The notes: a model not told the origin generated them from the letters alone. Counted from the stretch's first letter, positions 1 through 7,737 are shown. The stretch: 11,044 nucleotides of DNA from Candidatus Nanohalarchaeota archaeon (GCA_030594795.1 JAUVEK010000036.1:1-11044), one strand, 5' to 3'. Program-made: numbers and translations.

Positions 1-679
1 CAGAAAGAAAACACGCAAGAACCATCATCCCCTTGAGGCTGCGCGAAAACCTCCCGCTGATAGCAGCAGGAATAGAAAGCATCGCAATAACAAGAATAAT
101 CCCGACAACCTTGATAAGAATAACAACAGTAAGCGCAATCAAACAAAGCAAAACCATATTCACTTTTCCGACATCCACCCCCCTCACACTCGCAAACTCC
201 TCATCAAAAGAAACCGCAAAAAACTCATTATAAAACAAAACCACGCAAACAACGATAGCTAAATCAAGCAAAGCCATCAAAAAAATATCATTGCGAGTCA
301 CACTCAAAATATTCCCAAAAAGATAGCTCATAAGATCCGGCGCATACCCCGGAGTCATATAAACAAACAAAATGCCAAGCGCCATCCCGACAGCCCACAT
401 GACACCGATAACAGTATCCTCCCTCTGCTTCATCCTCCTGCTCACAGCGCCAAGCAGAACTGCAAAAACAAGGCTGAACCCCACAGCCCCGAGAATCGGG
501 CTGATTCCAAGAAAATACCCCAGCCCTATCCCCCCGAAAGCAGCATGCGAAATACCCCCGCTGATAAAAACAATCCTTTTTGTAACAACATAAGTCCCGA
601 TGATACCGCACGCGACACTCGCAAGAACACCGGCAATCAGCGCATACCTCATAAAATCATACTGCAGAATCTCAATCAT
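1..679 (-). CDS. znuB: Metal ABC transporter permease, ZnuB/MntB type (C-terminus cut by window edge)
   Basis: This is the membrane channel subunit of a zinc or manganese importer of the ABC-3 family. The reading frame opens with ATG at 679 and runs off the left edge without a stop, giving 226 residues. The ATG overlaps the stop of the ATPase gene as ATGA, so translation is probably coupled. The N-terminus reads MIEILQYDFMRYALIAGVLA, the usual start of this family. It is followed by the conserved stretch KRIVFISGGISHAAFGGIGL around residues 33-52 and, near the visible end, by the conserved VVGIILVIAMLSIPAA helix. Several hydrophobic helices alternate with short basic loops. Metal specificity cannot be read from the permease. 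Only the last few tens of residues of a typical family member are missing. Confidence 0.93.
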   Translation of the reverse strand, partial: MIEILQYDFMRYALIAGVLASVACGIIGTYVVTKRIVFISGGISHAAFGGIGLGYFLGISPILGAVGFSLVFAVLLGAVSRRMKQREDTVIGVMWAVGMALGILFVYMTPGYAPDLMSYLFGNILSVTRNDIFLMALLDLAIVVCVVLFYNEFFAVSFDEEFASVRGVDVGKVNMVLLCLIALTVVILIKVVGIILVIAMLSIPAAISGRFSRSLKGMMVLACFLS

Positions 680-1446
680 TTTGAAGCCCTCTTATGCATC
701 TTAAGAACCCTGTGCGGCACACCATGCGCAATAAGCTCAACAGGGCACTTGTAAGTCTTTCCAAGCGCCCCCGCTGTAATCTCCTTATCACCATGATAAT
801 AAAGCTTCTGGTTGACGCACGCAATCTTGTCAACATACACAGAAACAGCTCCGATGTCATGTGACACAAGAACTACAGTCATCTTTTTGTTCAACTTGAC
901 AAGCAATTCATAGAACCTGCTCTCAACCCGCCTGTCAACACTTGCAACCGGCTCATCAAGAAGAAGAATCCTCGGCTCGCACGCAAGCGCCCGCGCAATC
1001 ATCACCCTCTGAAGCTCCCCTCCGGACAGGCTCCCAATCTGCCTGTTCTTAAACTCAAGCGCATCCACAGTCCTCAATGCCTCACGCGAAACACGCACAT
1101 CCTCATCATCAAACCTCTGAAACATCCCTCCTCCCATGCGCCCCATCATCACAGTATCCCACACAGTAGCGGGAAACTCACGGTCAAAATGAGTGTGCTG
1201 CGGCACATACCCGATCATCCCTCTCTTCTCAACAGGACTCCCCCCGAAAACAAGAACATTTCCACGAATCGGCTTGATAAGCCCGAGAATCACCTTCAGG
1301 ATAGTAGTCTTCCCGCCCCCGTTCGGCCCGATGATGCCCAGAAAATCATTCTCAAAAACACTAAGATTGACACCATCAAGTACAACAGCATCTCCATATT
1401 TGACAGTCACATCCTCAAGGCGCACAGCCACATTCTTTTTCATCAT
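676..1446 (-). CDS. znuC: Metal ABC transporter ATPase, ZnuC type
   Basis: This cytoplasmic ATPase powers metal import with the neighbouring permease and binding protein. All nucleotide-binding motifs are intact in 256 residues: Walker A GPNGGGKTT at 40-48, Q-loop at Q83, signature LSGGEL at 140-145, Walker B ILLLDE at 160-165, and switch histidine H196 in VSHD. The C-terminus carries CPVELIAHGVPHRVL, a tail common in zinc-type ATPases of this family. The start is ATG at 1446, whose first base is the last base of the binding-protein stop (TAATG). A second ATG follows directly and could be used instead. The downstream permease overlaps by four bases. These overlaps show a three-gene operon with coupled translation. 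Confidence 0.95.
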   Translation of the reverse strand: MMKKNVAVRLEDVTVKYGDAVVLDGVNLSVFENDFLGIIGPNGGGKTTILKVILGLIKPIRGNVLVFGGSPVEKRGMIGYVPQHTHFDREFPATVWDTVMMGRMGGGMFQRFDDEDVRVSREALRTVDALEFKNRQIGSLSGGELQRVMIARALACEPRILLLDEPVASVDRRVESRFYELLVKLNKKMTVVLVSHDIGAVSVYVDKIACVNQKLYYHGDKEITAGALGKTYKCPVELIAHGVPHRVLKMHKRASK

Positions 1447-2282
1447 TAATGCATATTATCTGCGAAACTTTTTGAAACAATCCTTAAATTCCTGGTATAA
1501 TCCCTTGCAAGCGGGTCAACAAACACAACCTTGCCCCCGATCTCGCGCGCAATGGCCTCTGCGCTCTTGGAATCAAACTGCGGCTGCGCAAAAACAACCC
1601 TTATGCCATTCTCCTTCGCAAACTCAACCAGTCTGGAAACATCAGCACTGCTCGGCTCCTTCCCCTCAGCCTCAACAGGAACCTGCTCAAGGCCGTAATC
1701 GCGCGCAAAATACCCCCACGCAGGATGGAACACCATAAACTTCCGCATATCAACACCCAAAAGCGCACTCTCAATCTCCTTATCAACCACCTCAAGCTCA
1801 AGAACATACTCATCCATGTTTCCAGAATAATACTCGTCATTTTCACCATCAACTTCAGCAAGCCCCACATAAACATTTCCGACCATAATCTGGGCATTTC
1901 GGGGAGAAAGCCATATATGCGGATCATTCCCGGCAATCCCGATACCAGAAGAGCAGTCAACAACACCCATATCCTCATTCATGCGGGCAATCTTATCCAT
2001 CCACACCATCTCAAACGGTATAGGAGCCCCCACCTTGACATACATATCAGCCTCACTGACACTCTTGAGTTGGCTCGGAGTAGGCTCATAAGTAGCAGGA
2101 CTCGCCCCCGGCGGGATCATGACTGTGACATCAACCTTATCCCCACCGACCTTCTCAACAAAATCAGCAAGAGGAAGAATGCTAACAACCACCCTGACCT
2201 TCCCCTCATCACCCCCGGGCGCATCAGGCGCCGCGCATCCAAGCGCAAGAAAAACAATCAACAGAACCATTATTTTCTTCAT
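1446..2282 (-). CDS. znuA: Metal-binding lipoprotein of the ABC importer, ZnuA type
   Basis: This is the extracellular metal receptor (cluster A-I) that delivers zinc or manganese to the permease. The N-terminus is a lipoprotein signal: MKK, a hydrophobic stretch, then LALGC with the lipid-modified Cys at residue 16. The mature protein has the family framework, including VSILPLADFVEKVGGDKVDV and KEPSSADVSRLVEFAKENG. Three of the four usual metal ligands are visible: H122 in DPHIWLSP, H186 in FHPAWGYF and D256 in VDPLARDY. The first ligand, normally His in a PHTYEP-like motif, is Ala63 here (GASPATYEP). The His-rich loop of many zinc receptors is absent. With no clear Shine-Dalgarno sequence and a TATA box about 20-28 bases before the ATG, the mRNA from that promoter may be leaderless. 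It is the first gene of the operon. Confidence 0.93.
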   Translation of the reverse strand: MKKIMVLLIVFLALGCAAPDAPGGDEGKVRVVVSILPLADFVEKVGGDKVDVTVMIPPGASPATYEPTPSQLKSVSEADMYVKVGAPIPFEMVWMDKIARMNEDMGVVDCSSGIGIAGNDPHIWLSPRNAQIMVGNVYVGLAEVDGENDEYYSGNMDEYVLELEVVDKEIESALLGVDMRKFMVFHPAWGYFARDYGLEQVPVEAEGKEPSSADVSRLVEFAKENGIRVVFAQPQFDSKSAEAIAREIGGKVVFVDPLARDYTRNLRIVSKSFADNMH

Positions 2283-2302
2283 GCATAACCATACTCAAAG
2301 AA

Positions 2303-2310
2303 TTATAAAT
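2303..2310 (-). promoter_or_regulatory. Proximal TATA box of the metal importer operon
   Basis: On the minus strand the bases read ATTTATAA, preceded by an A-rich stretch that could serve as a BRE. The centre lies about 24 bases before the binding-protein ATG at 2282, the usual distance from an archaeal TATA box to the transcription start. No ribosome binding site precedes the ATG, so a leaderless transcript fits. Confidence 0.5.
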
Positions 2311-2386
2311 ATTTTTCATTGCATCTCAAGTATGATCCGGCAATTAAAAAGCTTGGAAATGCATCCATCTACCAAAATTTCCATGA

Positions 2387-2405
2387 TTTTGAACGAAGTT
2401 CAAAA
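2387..2405. promoter_or_regulatory. Perfect inverted repeat, candidate operator of the metal importer operon
   Basis: TTTTGAAC and GTTCAAAA form perfect 8-base arms around a 3-base centre (GAA). Immediately next to it, 2409-2423 holds a second palindrome, TGACA-N5-TGTCA. Both lie just downstream, on the minus strand, of the distal TATA box at about 2439-2449, where a bound repressor could block initiation or elongation. The hairpin is short and there is no T-run after it, so an operator fits better than a terminator. Confidence 0.4.
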
Positions 2406-2436
2406 GCTTGACACAAATTGTCATGATTTTTCTTCG

Positions 2437-2450
2437 TATATAAATATATC
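2437..2450 (-). promoter_or_regulatory. Distal TATA-like box
   Basis: The minus strand reads GATATATTTATATAC, a strong match to an archaeal TATA box, and would start transcription near 2418 toward the metal importer operon. An imperfect inverted repeat flanks it: TTTTTCTTCGT at 2427-2437 against the complement of 2454-2464, with one mismatch. Since the element is nearly symmetrical, a plus-strand promoter is also possible, but only a 17-codon frame follows on that side. The rest of the 2283-2587 gap shows no gene. Confidence 0.35.
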
Positions 2451-2587
2451 ATGACGATGAAAAATATTGAAATTGACCAATTTATTGGGAATTTCATGAT
2501 TTAACTGAACAGCGCAGTCATTCCACACAGTCACCAAAACAGATTACGTAAAACCACCCGCACCGCATCTGGAGCAGGAAAAATCAC

Positions 2588-2920
2588 CTAAACCCTCCCG
2601 TACTTATCCTCAAGCCGGACCTCATCCTTCTCATCAAACTCCCCGTAAGACACCTCAATAACCCTCACTCTCTTCTCAGCGCCAATAATCCTGTGGCTTA
2701 TCCCTTTTTTAATCTCAACAACATCCCCCTCTTTAACCCTGCGCCTGGCTTCGCCAACCTCGACAATCCCATCATCAAAAAAATACCACACCTCATCCCT
2801 CTTCTTATGAACCTGCAGGCTAAGCTCCTCCCCCGGTTTCACAGTAAGAATCTTTACAGTACATTTTCCATTCAAAACAAGCTGCTTAAAATCCCCCCAT
2901 GGTCTTTCTTCAGCTCTCAT
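2588..2920 (-). CDS. Stand-alone cupin, type II phosphomannose isomerase-like
   Basis: This is a single-domain cupin of 110 residues matching the C-terminal isomerase domain of ManC-type bifunctional proteins. Features are the opening ERPWGDF (5-11), TVKPGEELSLQVH (26-38), and the closing VRLEDKYGR. In the full enzymes this domain interconverts fructose-6-phosphate and mannose-6-phosphate, upstream of GDP-mannose. The metal-site motif, usually Q-x-H-x-H-R-x-E-H-W, is Q36-V-H38-K-K40-R-D-E43-V-W, so the second His is Lys; H76 in GISHRI is kept. Activity is therefore likely but not certain. I chose ATG 2920, preceded by GGGGTGA at good spacing. GTG 2929 and ATG 2926 lie inside or next to that site. 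It follows the GH38 stop by 11 bases and is the last gene of the mannosylglycerate operon. Confidence 0.85.
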   Translation of the reverse strand: MRAEERPWGDFKQLVLNGKCTVKILTVKPGEELSLQVHKKRDEVWYFFDDGIVEVGEARRRVKEGDVVEIKKGISHRIIGAEKRVRVIEVSYGEFDEKDEVRLEDKYGRV

Positions 2921-2931
2921 AAGCATCACCC

Positions 2932-5496
2932 CTAAAACTTCAGCCTCAAAGTAACGATCTCAAAAGCCTTCATCTCGAGCTTAATCACACCGCCCTTCAC
3001 TTTAACATCCTTTTTCACATTCCTGTCATCCTTCTCAATAAGATTCACAACCTTAACGCTCTTAGGCTCCATAAACAATGTGACACAAACATCACTCCGC
3101 CTCCCCCCGCTCTCATAGAACCGCAAGATAACCTCATTCTTATCCTCAGCTTTCTTAAGTGCAGACAAAACAACATTATCAGGCTCAATCTTCAAAAAAG
3201 ACTTCATCAACGGCAGCTTAACATCCGTTATCTGGAACCCCACAAGGCCGGTATTGTATTCATGAGCATGCTTATACGATGACCCCTCCTGCCAGTCCCC
3301 CCTGTGCGGGTAAGCAGAATACCGAAACACATACTTCTTAAACTCCCGCGCATCAGGAACAGGCACAGCAGGACCTGTCTTCCCGTCAGACGAAAGCATC
3401 GAGACGCACCGAAGCAGCGTCAGATGGACATTCCCGTCTTTCACCTCATTCTCTGGTATGCCCTTGTGAATCACGCTCAACCCCATCTTCCCGTCAGAAT
3501 AATCAACCCACCCCAAAGAAGGGAATATGCCTGTAGGCTCCTCCACCCATTTATCCTTCACCTTATGTTTCGCAAGTTCAGTCTTCCGGCGCACAGCCCC
3601 GAACTGTGTCCCGCAGACATAATCAGAAGACTCAATATCAGTAGAGAACCTCACTCTCAGCCGCAATCGCGGATGACTGTTATCAACATGCGTAACAAAA
3701 TCGACCCGTGGAATATCCCTGTAGATGATTATTTTCTTCGTAAAAGAAAGAAACTTATGCCTCCATATAAGCGGCTCTCTCTTCTCAGTCAGCCGATACG
3801 GCCAGCGCAGTGAAAAATAATTTGTCCTGATATTTATAACATACCTAAGAGGGCTCTTGTCCACGTAAAAGTTCTCAACCCGAAACGAGCCGTACTTCAC
3901 CCCGGCTCCCTCTTCTGTCTTCACAGGATAATCCAGTGACTGCCTGTGATAATAAAGGTCCCCCGTCTCCTCTTCCACCACAAGCTGGTTTGCAGTATAT
4001 GAATTCTTGCCGTGGACTATATCAACCACCCCCCTCGAAGGGTCAGTCTCGACAGTGAAGAACCTGTTCTTTATCGTATTCCCCCTCATCATAAAATCCT
4101 TGTCATGATGCGCCTTAGGCTTCTTCTCAAGGATCCTGTACACTTTATACCCTAAAGCAGGAACAGCAGCAACAAACCCTATTTTCGCAAACCTCAGTGA
4201 CCCGTCTTCATACCTTGCAAACTTTATTACCTCTATCTCAGCCTCTTCCTTCCCGCTCTTCAGCCCCCTGACATCCCTTACCTTCCCGACATCAAAATTA
4301 AGCTCAACCTCGCACCAGTTCCTCACTTTCCACGACAGCGAATTAAACACAACCACATCCCCACCATCCTTCCCCTCAGACTCTTTTTCCACAACCGACT
4401 GGAGTACACTCGGAAACACACTGGAAAGTGTAGTATTAAGAACATTGAAATGCTGCCTCACCTCTTCATATCCGTCATCCATCCCTGTCCCGGGGGCAGC
4501 ATCATGGAATGCATTGAATAAGATCTTCCGCCAGCAGTTCTCAAGCTCATCACAGGGATAATCACGGCTCAAAAGAAAGGATATCGTGCTCCACCTCTCG
4601 CACCGCAAAAGCCAGTCCTCATATTTCGAGAGCCCCTGCTTTATCCACATCCTGCTCGAGCAACAGTCAGGAAAAACCTCAGAATATTTGCCACAATACA
4701 TCTCCCCCTTCACGACCTGGAAATCCCTGCCCTCCTTCTCAAGTGCAGAGAAAAACTCACTCACAGTCGCAATCTTCATCTTCACATCATGCTTCCGGTT
4801 CCACTCCTTCACAGCATCCCCTGTCTCAGGCTGCGGCATAGTGACCCCGCTCCCCGACGGCATGAGTATGCATGATGTTGCAGCGCATTCCTTAAGCTTT
4901 GAATAGCTCTCATCAAACTTAGAGAGATTCAGCCCCGCCCTGTACCCGAGCGGCATCCAGTGCGAAAGGATCCGTGTCCTGTCAAGCCCTTCCCACAAAA
5001 ATTCAGAAGGCTTCCGTATCGGCGCCCCTCTCCTGAACGCAACATGCTTATACCCGCATTTCTTGTATATCTGCGGAAGCTGTGCATTAAGCCCGAAACT
5101 GTCCGCCTGCCACATAACAGGAACATCCACCCCGAACTTCTCCTTAACATACTTCTTGCCGGCAAGAATCTCCCTCACAAGCGTCTCACCAGAGGGTATC
5201 ATGGTATCTGCCATCAGGTACTCGCCGTTTGCAATCTCTATTCTCCCTTCCTTTATATATTTTGCAATCTTCAAAAACAGCTCAGGGTACTCCCTTTCCA
5301 CTTCCTCAAGCAAAAAAGTCTGCTCAATCATGAATTTGTAGTCTTTAGTCTTTTCAAGAAGCTCAACCACATTCTTAAGGATAAACGTGATATTGATATG
5401 AAAATAATCCTCTTTAGTAAAAACCCAGATCGCATCATAATGCGTATGCGGAACAAGATAAATCTCACCCTTCCCATCTTTCCTCTTCTCAGCCAT
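2932..5496 (-). CDS. GH38 alpha-mannosidase, candidate mannosylglycerate hydrolase
   Basis: This 854-residue protein is a retaining zinc-dependent alpha-mannosidase of glycoside hydrolase family 38. From the chosen start, the zinc residues are H19 and D21 in VPHTHYDAIW, D132 (also the expected nucleophile) in WQADSFGLNAQLPQI, and H331 in FHDAAPGTG. Beta-rich GH38 C-terminal domains follow. There is no signal peptide, so it should act in the cytoplasm. Length is close to that of the E. coli family member MngB, which hydrolyses phosphorylated mannosylglycerate. The gene lies between the mannosylglycerate phosphatase and the cupin, so mannosylglycerate is a plausible substrate. Cytoplasmic breakdown of other mannosides is the alternative. 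ATG 5496 is preferred over the GTG at 5505 that adjoins the phosphatase stop, since GAGTGAGAT lies at ribosome-site distance before it. Confidence 0.9.
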   Translation of the reverse strand: MAEKRKDGKGEIYLVPHTHYDAIWVFTKEDYFHINITFILKNVVELLEKTKDYKFMIEQTFLLEEVEREYPELFLKIAKYIKEGRIEIANGEYLMADTMIPSGETLVREILAGKKYVKEKFGVDVPVMWQADSFGLNAQLPQIYKKCGYKHVAFRRGAPIRKPSEFLWEGLDRTRILSHWMPLGYRAGLNLSKFDESYSKLKECAATSCILMPSGSGVTMPQPETGDAVKEWNRKHDVKMKIATVSEFFSALEKEGRDFQVVKGEMYCGKYSEVFPDCCSSRMWIKQGLSKYEDWLLRCERWSTISFLLSRDYPCDELENCWRKILFNAFHDAAPGTGMDDGYEEVRQHFNVLNTTLSSVFPSVLQSVVEKESEGKDGGDVVVFNSLSWKVRNWCEVELNFDVGKVRDVRGLKSGKEEAEIEVIKFARYEDGSLRFAKIGFVAAVPALGYKVYRILEKKPKAHHDKDFMMRGNTIKNRFFTVETDPSRGVVDIVHGKNSYTANQLVVEEETGDLYYHRQSLDYPVKTEEGAGVKYGSFRVENFYVDKSPLRYVINIRTNYFSLRWPYRLTEKREPLIWRHKFLSFTKKIIIYRDIPRVDFVTHVDNSHPRLRLRVRFSTDIESSDYVCGTQFGAVRRKTELAKHKVKDKWVEEPTGIFPSLGWVDYSDGKMGLSVIHKGIPENEVKDGNVHLTLLRCVSMLSSDGKTGPAVPVPDAREFKKYVFRYSAYPHRGDWQEGSSYKHAHEYNTGLVGFQITDVKLPLMKSFLKIEPDNVVLSALKKAEDKNEVILRFYESGGRRSDVCVTLFMEPKSVKVVNLIEKDDRNVKKDVKVKGGVIKLEMKAFEIVTLRLKF

Positions 5497-5505
5497 ACAT
5501 CTCAC

Positions 5506-6315
5506 TCAGTCTCTGTTGATTATAAACTTATCCATTACCTCTACCCATCCCTTCGGTCCTTCCCCCCTCGCCCTGTAAAGATCCGCAACTTCAGCATCAA
5601 CCCATCCCCCTTTATTATTCTTCACAACAGCGGGCAGACTGACTGCCTTAAGCATAGATATATCATTTCTGCTGTCCCCGACACCGACAGTCTCAACTTT
5701 CCCAAATTCCCTCTCAAAAAGCCCGCTAAGAATCCTGACAGCCTTCCCCTTGGAAGCATCTTTCCCGTGGATATTGTAATACCTTCCCCCGTGAGTCACA
5801 GAAAATCCCTTCTCCCAGATCTTTCTAAACAATATCCCCTCTTTTTCCTTAGCCTCATCAAAAATAAAGCTCTCATTGTATTGTTTCTCTTTTGCAAGCT
5901 TTGCCATCTCTATGCTAAGGCGCGTATCAAGAGCAACTTCTCTCACACTCATATCCCCGAACCCCTTTATCCTGAATCCGGTCTCATCTCTAATCTCTTT
6001 CAATGCCCTTCTCAACTTATCATACGACGACCCAAGCTCGATAACGCAATAATCACCAGCTTTCCTGCATTCAAAACTAAATGAAAAATAATCATTCGGG
6101 ATAAAAATAGCCCCCCCGTTCTCCACAATAAAAGGATCATTTATCCCTGTCTTCTTTTGATAATACCTGTTCTCGGACACTGTTTTTGCAGTGCAGAACA
6201 CAACCGGGACATCTTTCTTCTTCAAAATATTCAAAACAGGAAGCGCAGTATCATAAGAATAATCAGAAAAATCCAAAAGAGTGCCGTCAAGGTCAGTGTA
6301 AACTACTCTTTTCAT
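5506..6315 (-). CDS. mpgP: Mannosyl-3-phosphoglycerate phosphatase
   Basis: This HAD-superfamily phosphatase removes the phosphate from mannosyl-3-phosphoglycerate to give mannosylglycerate, the second step of the two-step pathway. Visible motifs are the nucleophile loop YTDLDGTLLD (D8 and D10 from the chosen start), a Ser/Thr motif near VVFCTAK, the Lys region KDASKGKAV, and the acidic motif GVGDSRNDISML. Between them lies the Cof/MPGP-type cap. I use ATG 6315, which places the DxDGT motif at the family's usual distance from the start and gives 269 residues. An in-frame TTG at 6333, directly after GGAGAGA, would add six residues. The gene overlaps the synthase by 23 bases, and the mannosidase reading frame begins right after its stop, so the genes are co-transcribed. 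Confidence 0.92.
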   Translation of the reverse strand: MKRVVYTDLDGTLLDFSDYSYDTALPVLNILKKKDVPVVFCTAKTVSENRYYQKKTGINDPFIVENGGAIFIPNDYFSFSFECRKAGDYCVIELGSSYDKLRRALKEIRDETGFRIKGFGDMSVREVALDTRLSIEMAKLAKEKQYNESFIFDEAKEKEGILFRKIWEKGFSVTHGGRYYNIHGKDASKGKAVRILSGLFEREFGKVETVGVGDSRNDISMLKAVSLPAVVKNNKGGWVDAEVADLYRARGEGPKGWVEVMDKFIINRD

Positions 6316-7510
6316 GTTTTGCTTCCCCGCCAATCTCTCCTTGCTTGAGTCTCAAATACGTTTTTGAATCCTTTTGAAGCCCTTTCATGAATTTACCCAC
6401 ATCAATGCCGCCAATAGGGGGCATCCGTGCATTTTCTTTTGGCTTCCTGCAGCTTTTCTGCAGATCCTTTATTTCTTCAACGATTTTCTCCCTGATGCCG
6501 TCATTGGATAGCTTGCTGTAATAGACTGTGCTGAGAGACCCGGCAAGCATTCTCCTGATATGCTTCCTCCCTTTTTCCTCATGCAGGTGCGGGTTCAGTG
6601 TTTCTATCTGGAATACCTCAACACCGGCAGTCACAGCATCCGGGTTTACAGTATTTTCCGCATCCGGCCCGAAATTCTCAAACAGATAAACATAATGATA
6701 CGGCTCAACAGAATACCCGCTTGAATAAGTCATGATATCCGCAAGCTTTGTAGTCAGCGCATGCTCTCCGGAGTTCCCGGTCACAATAACTCCGGTTTCA
6801 AATCCCGTGTGCTCTGAAAGCAGAAGGTTGAGAAACTTGTTTGTAGTTTCACTAACCCGCCCCCATTTTTTAAAATAGAATTTATCCTCCACAACCTTCG
6901 GCTTATATTTCCAGTGAAGCCTCACCATAGAATACGAAGACTTCGACATGCACAGCCCCCCGGCAAAATCCAGTATATACTCGCGCACAGACCCCGGGAT
7001 ATAATTATCAGCATCAATAAACCCCATAAAATCTTTTCCAATTGATTTTGCAAGCATCATCCCGGCAATCATCCCCTCGGATTTGCCGTCTCTCACAAGC
7101 CCCTTCTTATCAAGAATAGAATCATACCCTGCCTTATGAAAAGCATCCCCCAGCGCAGGATCTTTCTGGTGTATGCAGAGTATCTCCTGCTGTGTAAGCT
7201 CATGGATATTCGTCACAGCATCAGTCTCAATCTTATAGACGTCATGCGTGTCCCTGTCGCTGTTAGACACAAGAATGACAGAGCAGTGAAACGGGATCGC
7301 CCTCAGGACCCCATCCAGAAGATGCATATTCTCATTTTTCACAGGTATGATGATTGCCATGCGCTTCAAAACATCCCTTATGCTCTCGAAAGGAACATTG
7401 CACACCCGCGGGTTCTCAAAATCCCCCGAATCAAACTTCAGCACGCGCTGCAACTCATGGATCTTCACAGAGCCAAACACTTCCGTATCCCGTGCCATCT
7501 CAACAAGCAT
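6293..7510 (-). CDS. mpgS: Mannosyl-3-phosphoglycerate synthase (GT55)
   Basis: This cytoplasmic glycosyltransferase transfers mannose from GDP-mannose to 3-phosphoglycerate, the committed step of mannosylglycerate synthesis. The 405-residue protein shows the family pattern: IIIPVKNENMHLLDGVL at 53-69, VSNSDRDTHD at 81-90, HQKDPAL at 114-120, VRDGKSEGMIAGMMLAK at 139-155, and the metal-binding GFIDADNYIPG with D166 and D168. The His-rich NPHLHEEKG near residue 310 also fits. The start ATG at 7510 follows GGTGA by four bases. It is the first gene of a four-gene operon with phosphatase, GH38 mannosidase and cupin. In organisms where mannosylglycerate is known it rises with salt or heat, but nothing in this sequence shows that response directly. 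Confidence 0.95.
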   Translation of the reverse strand: MLVEMARDTEVFGSVKIHELQRVLKFDSGDFENPRVCNVPFESIRDVLKRMAIIIPVKNENMHLLDGVLRAIPFHCSVILVSNSDRDTHDVYKIETDAVTNIHELTQQEILCIHQKDPALGDAFHKAGYDSILDKKGLVRDGKSEGMIAGMMLAKSIGKDFMGFIDADNYIPGSVREYILDFAGGLCMSKSSYSMVRLHWKYKPKVVEDKFYFKKWGRVSETTNKFLNLLLSEHTGFETGVIVTGNSGEHALTTKLADIMTYSSGYSVEPYHYVYLFENFGPDAENTVNPDAVTAGVEVFQIETLNPHLHEEKGRKHIRRMLAGSLSTVYYSKLSNDGIREKIVEEIKDLQKSCRKPKENARMPPIGGIDVGKFMKGLQKDSKTYLRLKQGEIGGEAKHEKSSLH

Positions 7511-7585
7511 TACGTCACCTTAGCGCACAAAGCGCACCATACCATCTATGCCTTATCCTCCCTTACCATTAATTGTAGCCAAAAA

Positions 7586-7593
7586 CTTTTAAA
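7586..7593 (-). promoter_or_regulatory. Probable TATA box of the mannosylglycerate operon
   Basis: The minus strand reads TTTAAAAG, preceded by a purine-rich AAGAAGAG that suits a BRE. Transcription would start near 7565, leaving a leader of roughly 55 bases. Within that leader GCGC at 7523-7526 and 7532-7535 can form a short hairpin just before the GGTGA site, which could affect translation. Confidence 0.4.
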
Positions 7594-7631
7594 CTCTTCT
7601 TTTTGTTTCATAATGCGCACAAGCATCAAAC

Positions 7632-7700
7632 ACATCAAAGCACAGAAAAACACAACAAAGACAGTAAAACACAGTAAAATATAGTAAACTACAACAAAGC
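7632..7700. repeat. Ten-base periodic A-tract array
   Basis: Seven degenerate units, six of 10 bases and one of 9, follow one another: for example ACAGTAAAAC, ACAGTAAAAT, ATAGTAAACT and ACAACAAAGC. Each has an A-tract at the same phase, a pattern expected to bend DNA. The array lies about 40-110 bases upstream of the mannosylglycerate operon TATA box. On the minus strand it is T-rich and could also help end transcription of the gene at 7761. Confidence 0.6.
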
Positions 7701-7707
7701 ACCTCAC

Positions 7708-7728
7708 ATATATCAAATAATGATATAT
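7708..7728. repeat. Perfect AT-rich inverted repeat
   Basis: ATATATCA and TGATATAT are perfect 8-base arms around AATAA. It sits between the T-tract after the gene at 7761 and the A-tract array. It could be an operator of the mannosylglycerate operon or part of a terminator; the sequence does not decide. Confidence 0.5.
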
Positions 7729-7737
7729 CTCCCAAAC

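Larger units (their letters stand above)
2375..2503. repeat. Three CATGATTT repeats upstream of the metal importer operon
   Basis: The word CATGATTT occurs at 2382, 2422 and 2495. The first two copies share a longer form, AAATT-N2-CATGATTTT, at 2375-2390 and 2415-2430. Spacings are 40 and 73 bases, close to four and seven DNA turns, so the copies could face the same side of the helix. They lie 90-220 bases upstream of the binding-protein gene and surround a second TATA box. A role as regulator binding sites, for example for a metal-dependent repressor, is inference. Confidence 0.4.

Noticed and set aside
1193..1738. A 181-residue plus-strand open frame
   Set aside because: It is antisense to the importer ATPase and receptor, and its Pro/Gln-rich translation is typical of a shadow frame.
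2451..2515. A C/D-box-like guide RNA, or a 17-codon plus-strand frame, next to the distal TATA box
   Set aside because: The C box is imperfect (ACGATGA), no convincing D'/C' pair is present, and the peptide frame is too short to support.
4960..6084. A 374-residue plus-strand open frame
   Set aside because: It is fully antisense to the clearly recognised phosphatase and GH38 genes, and its translation resembles no protein I know.
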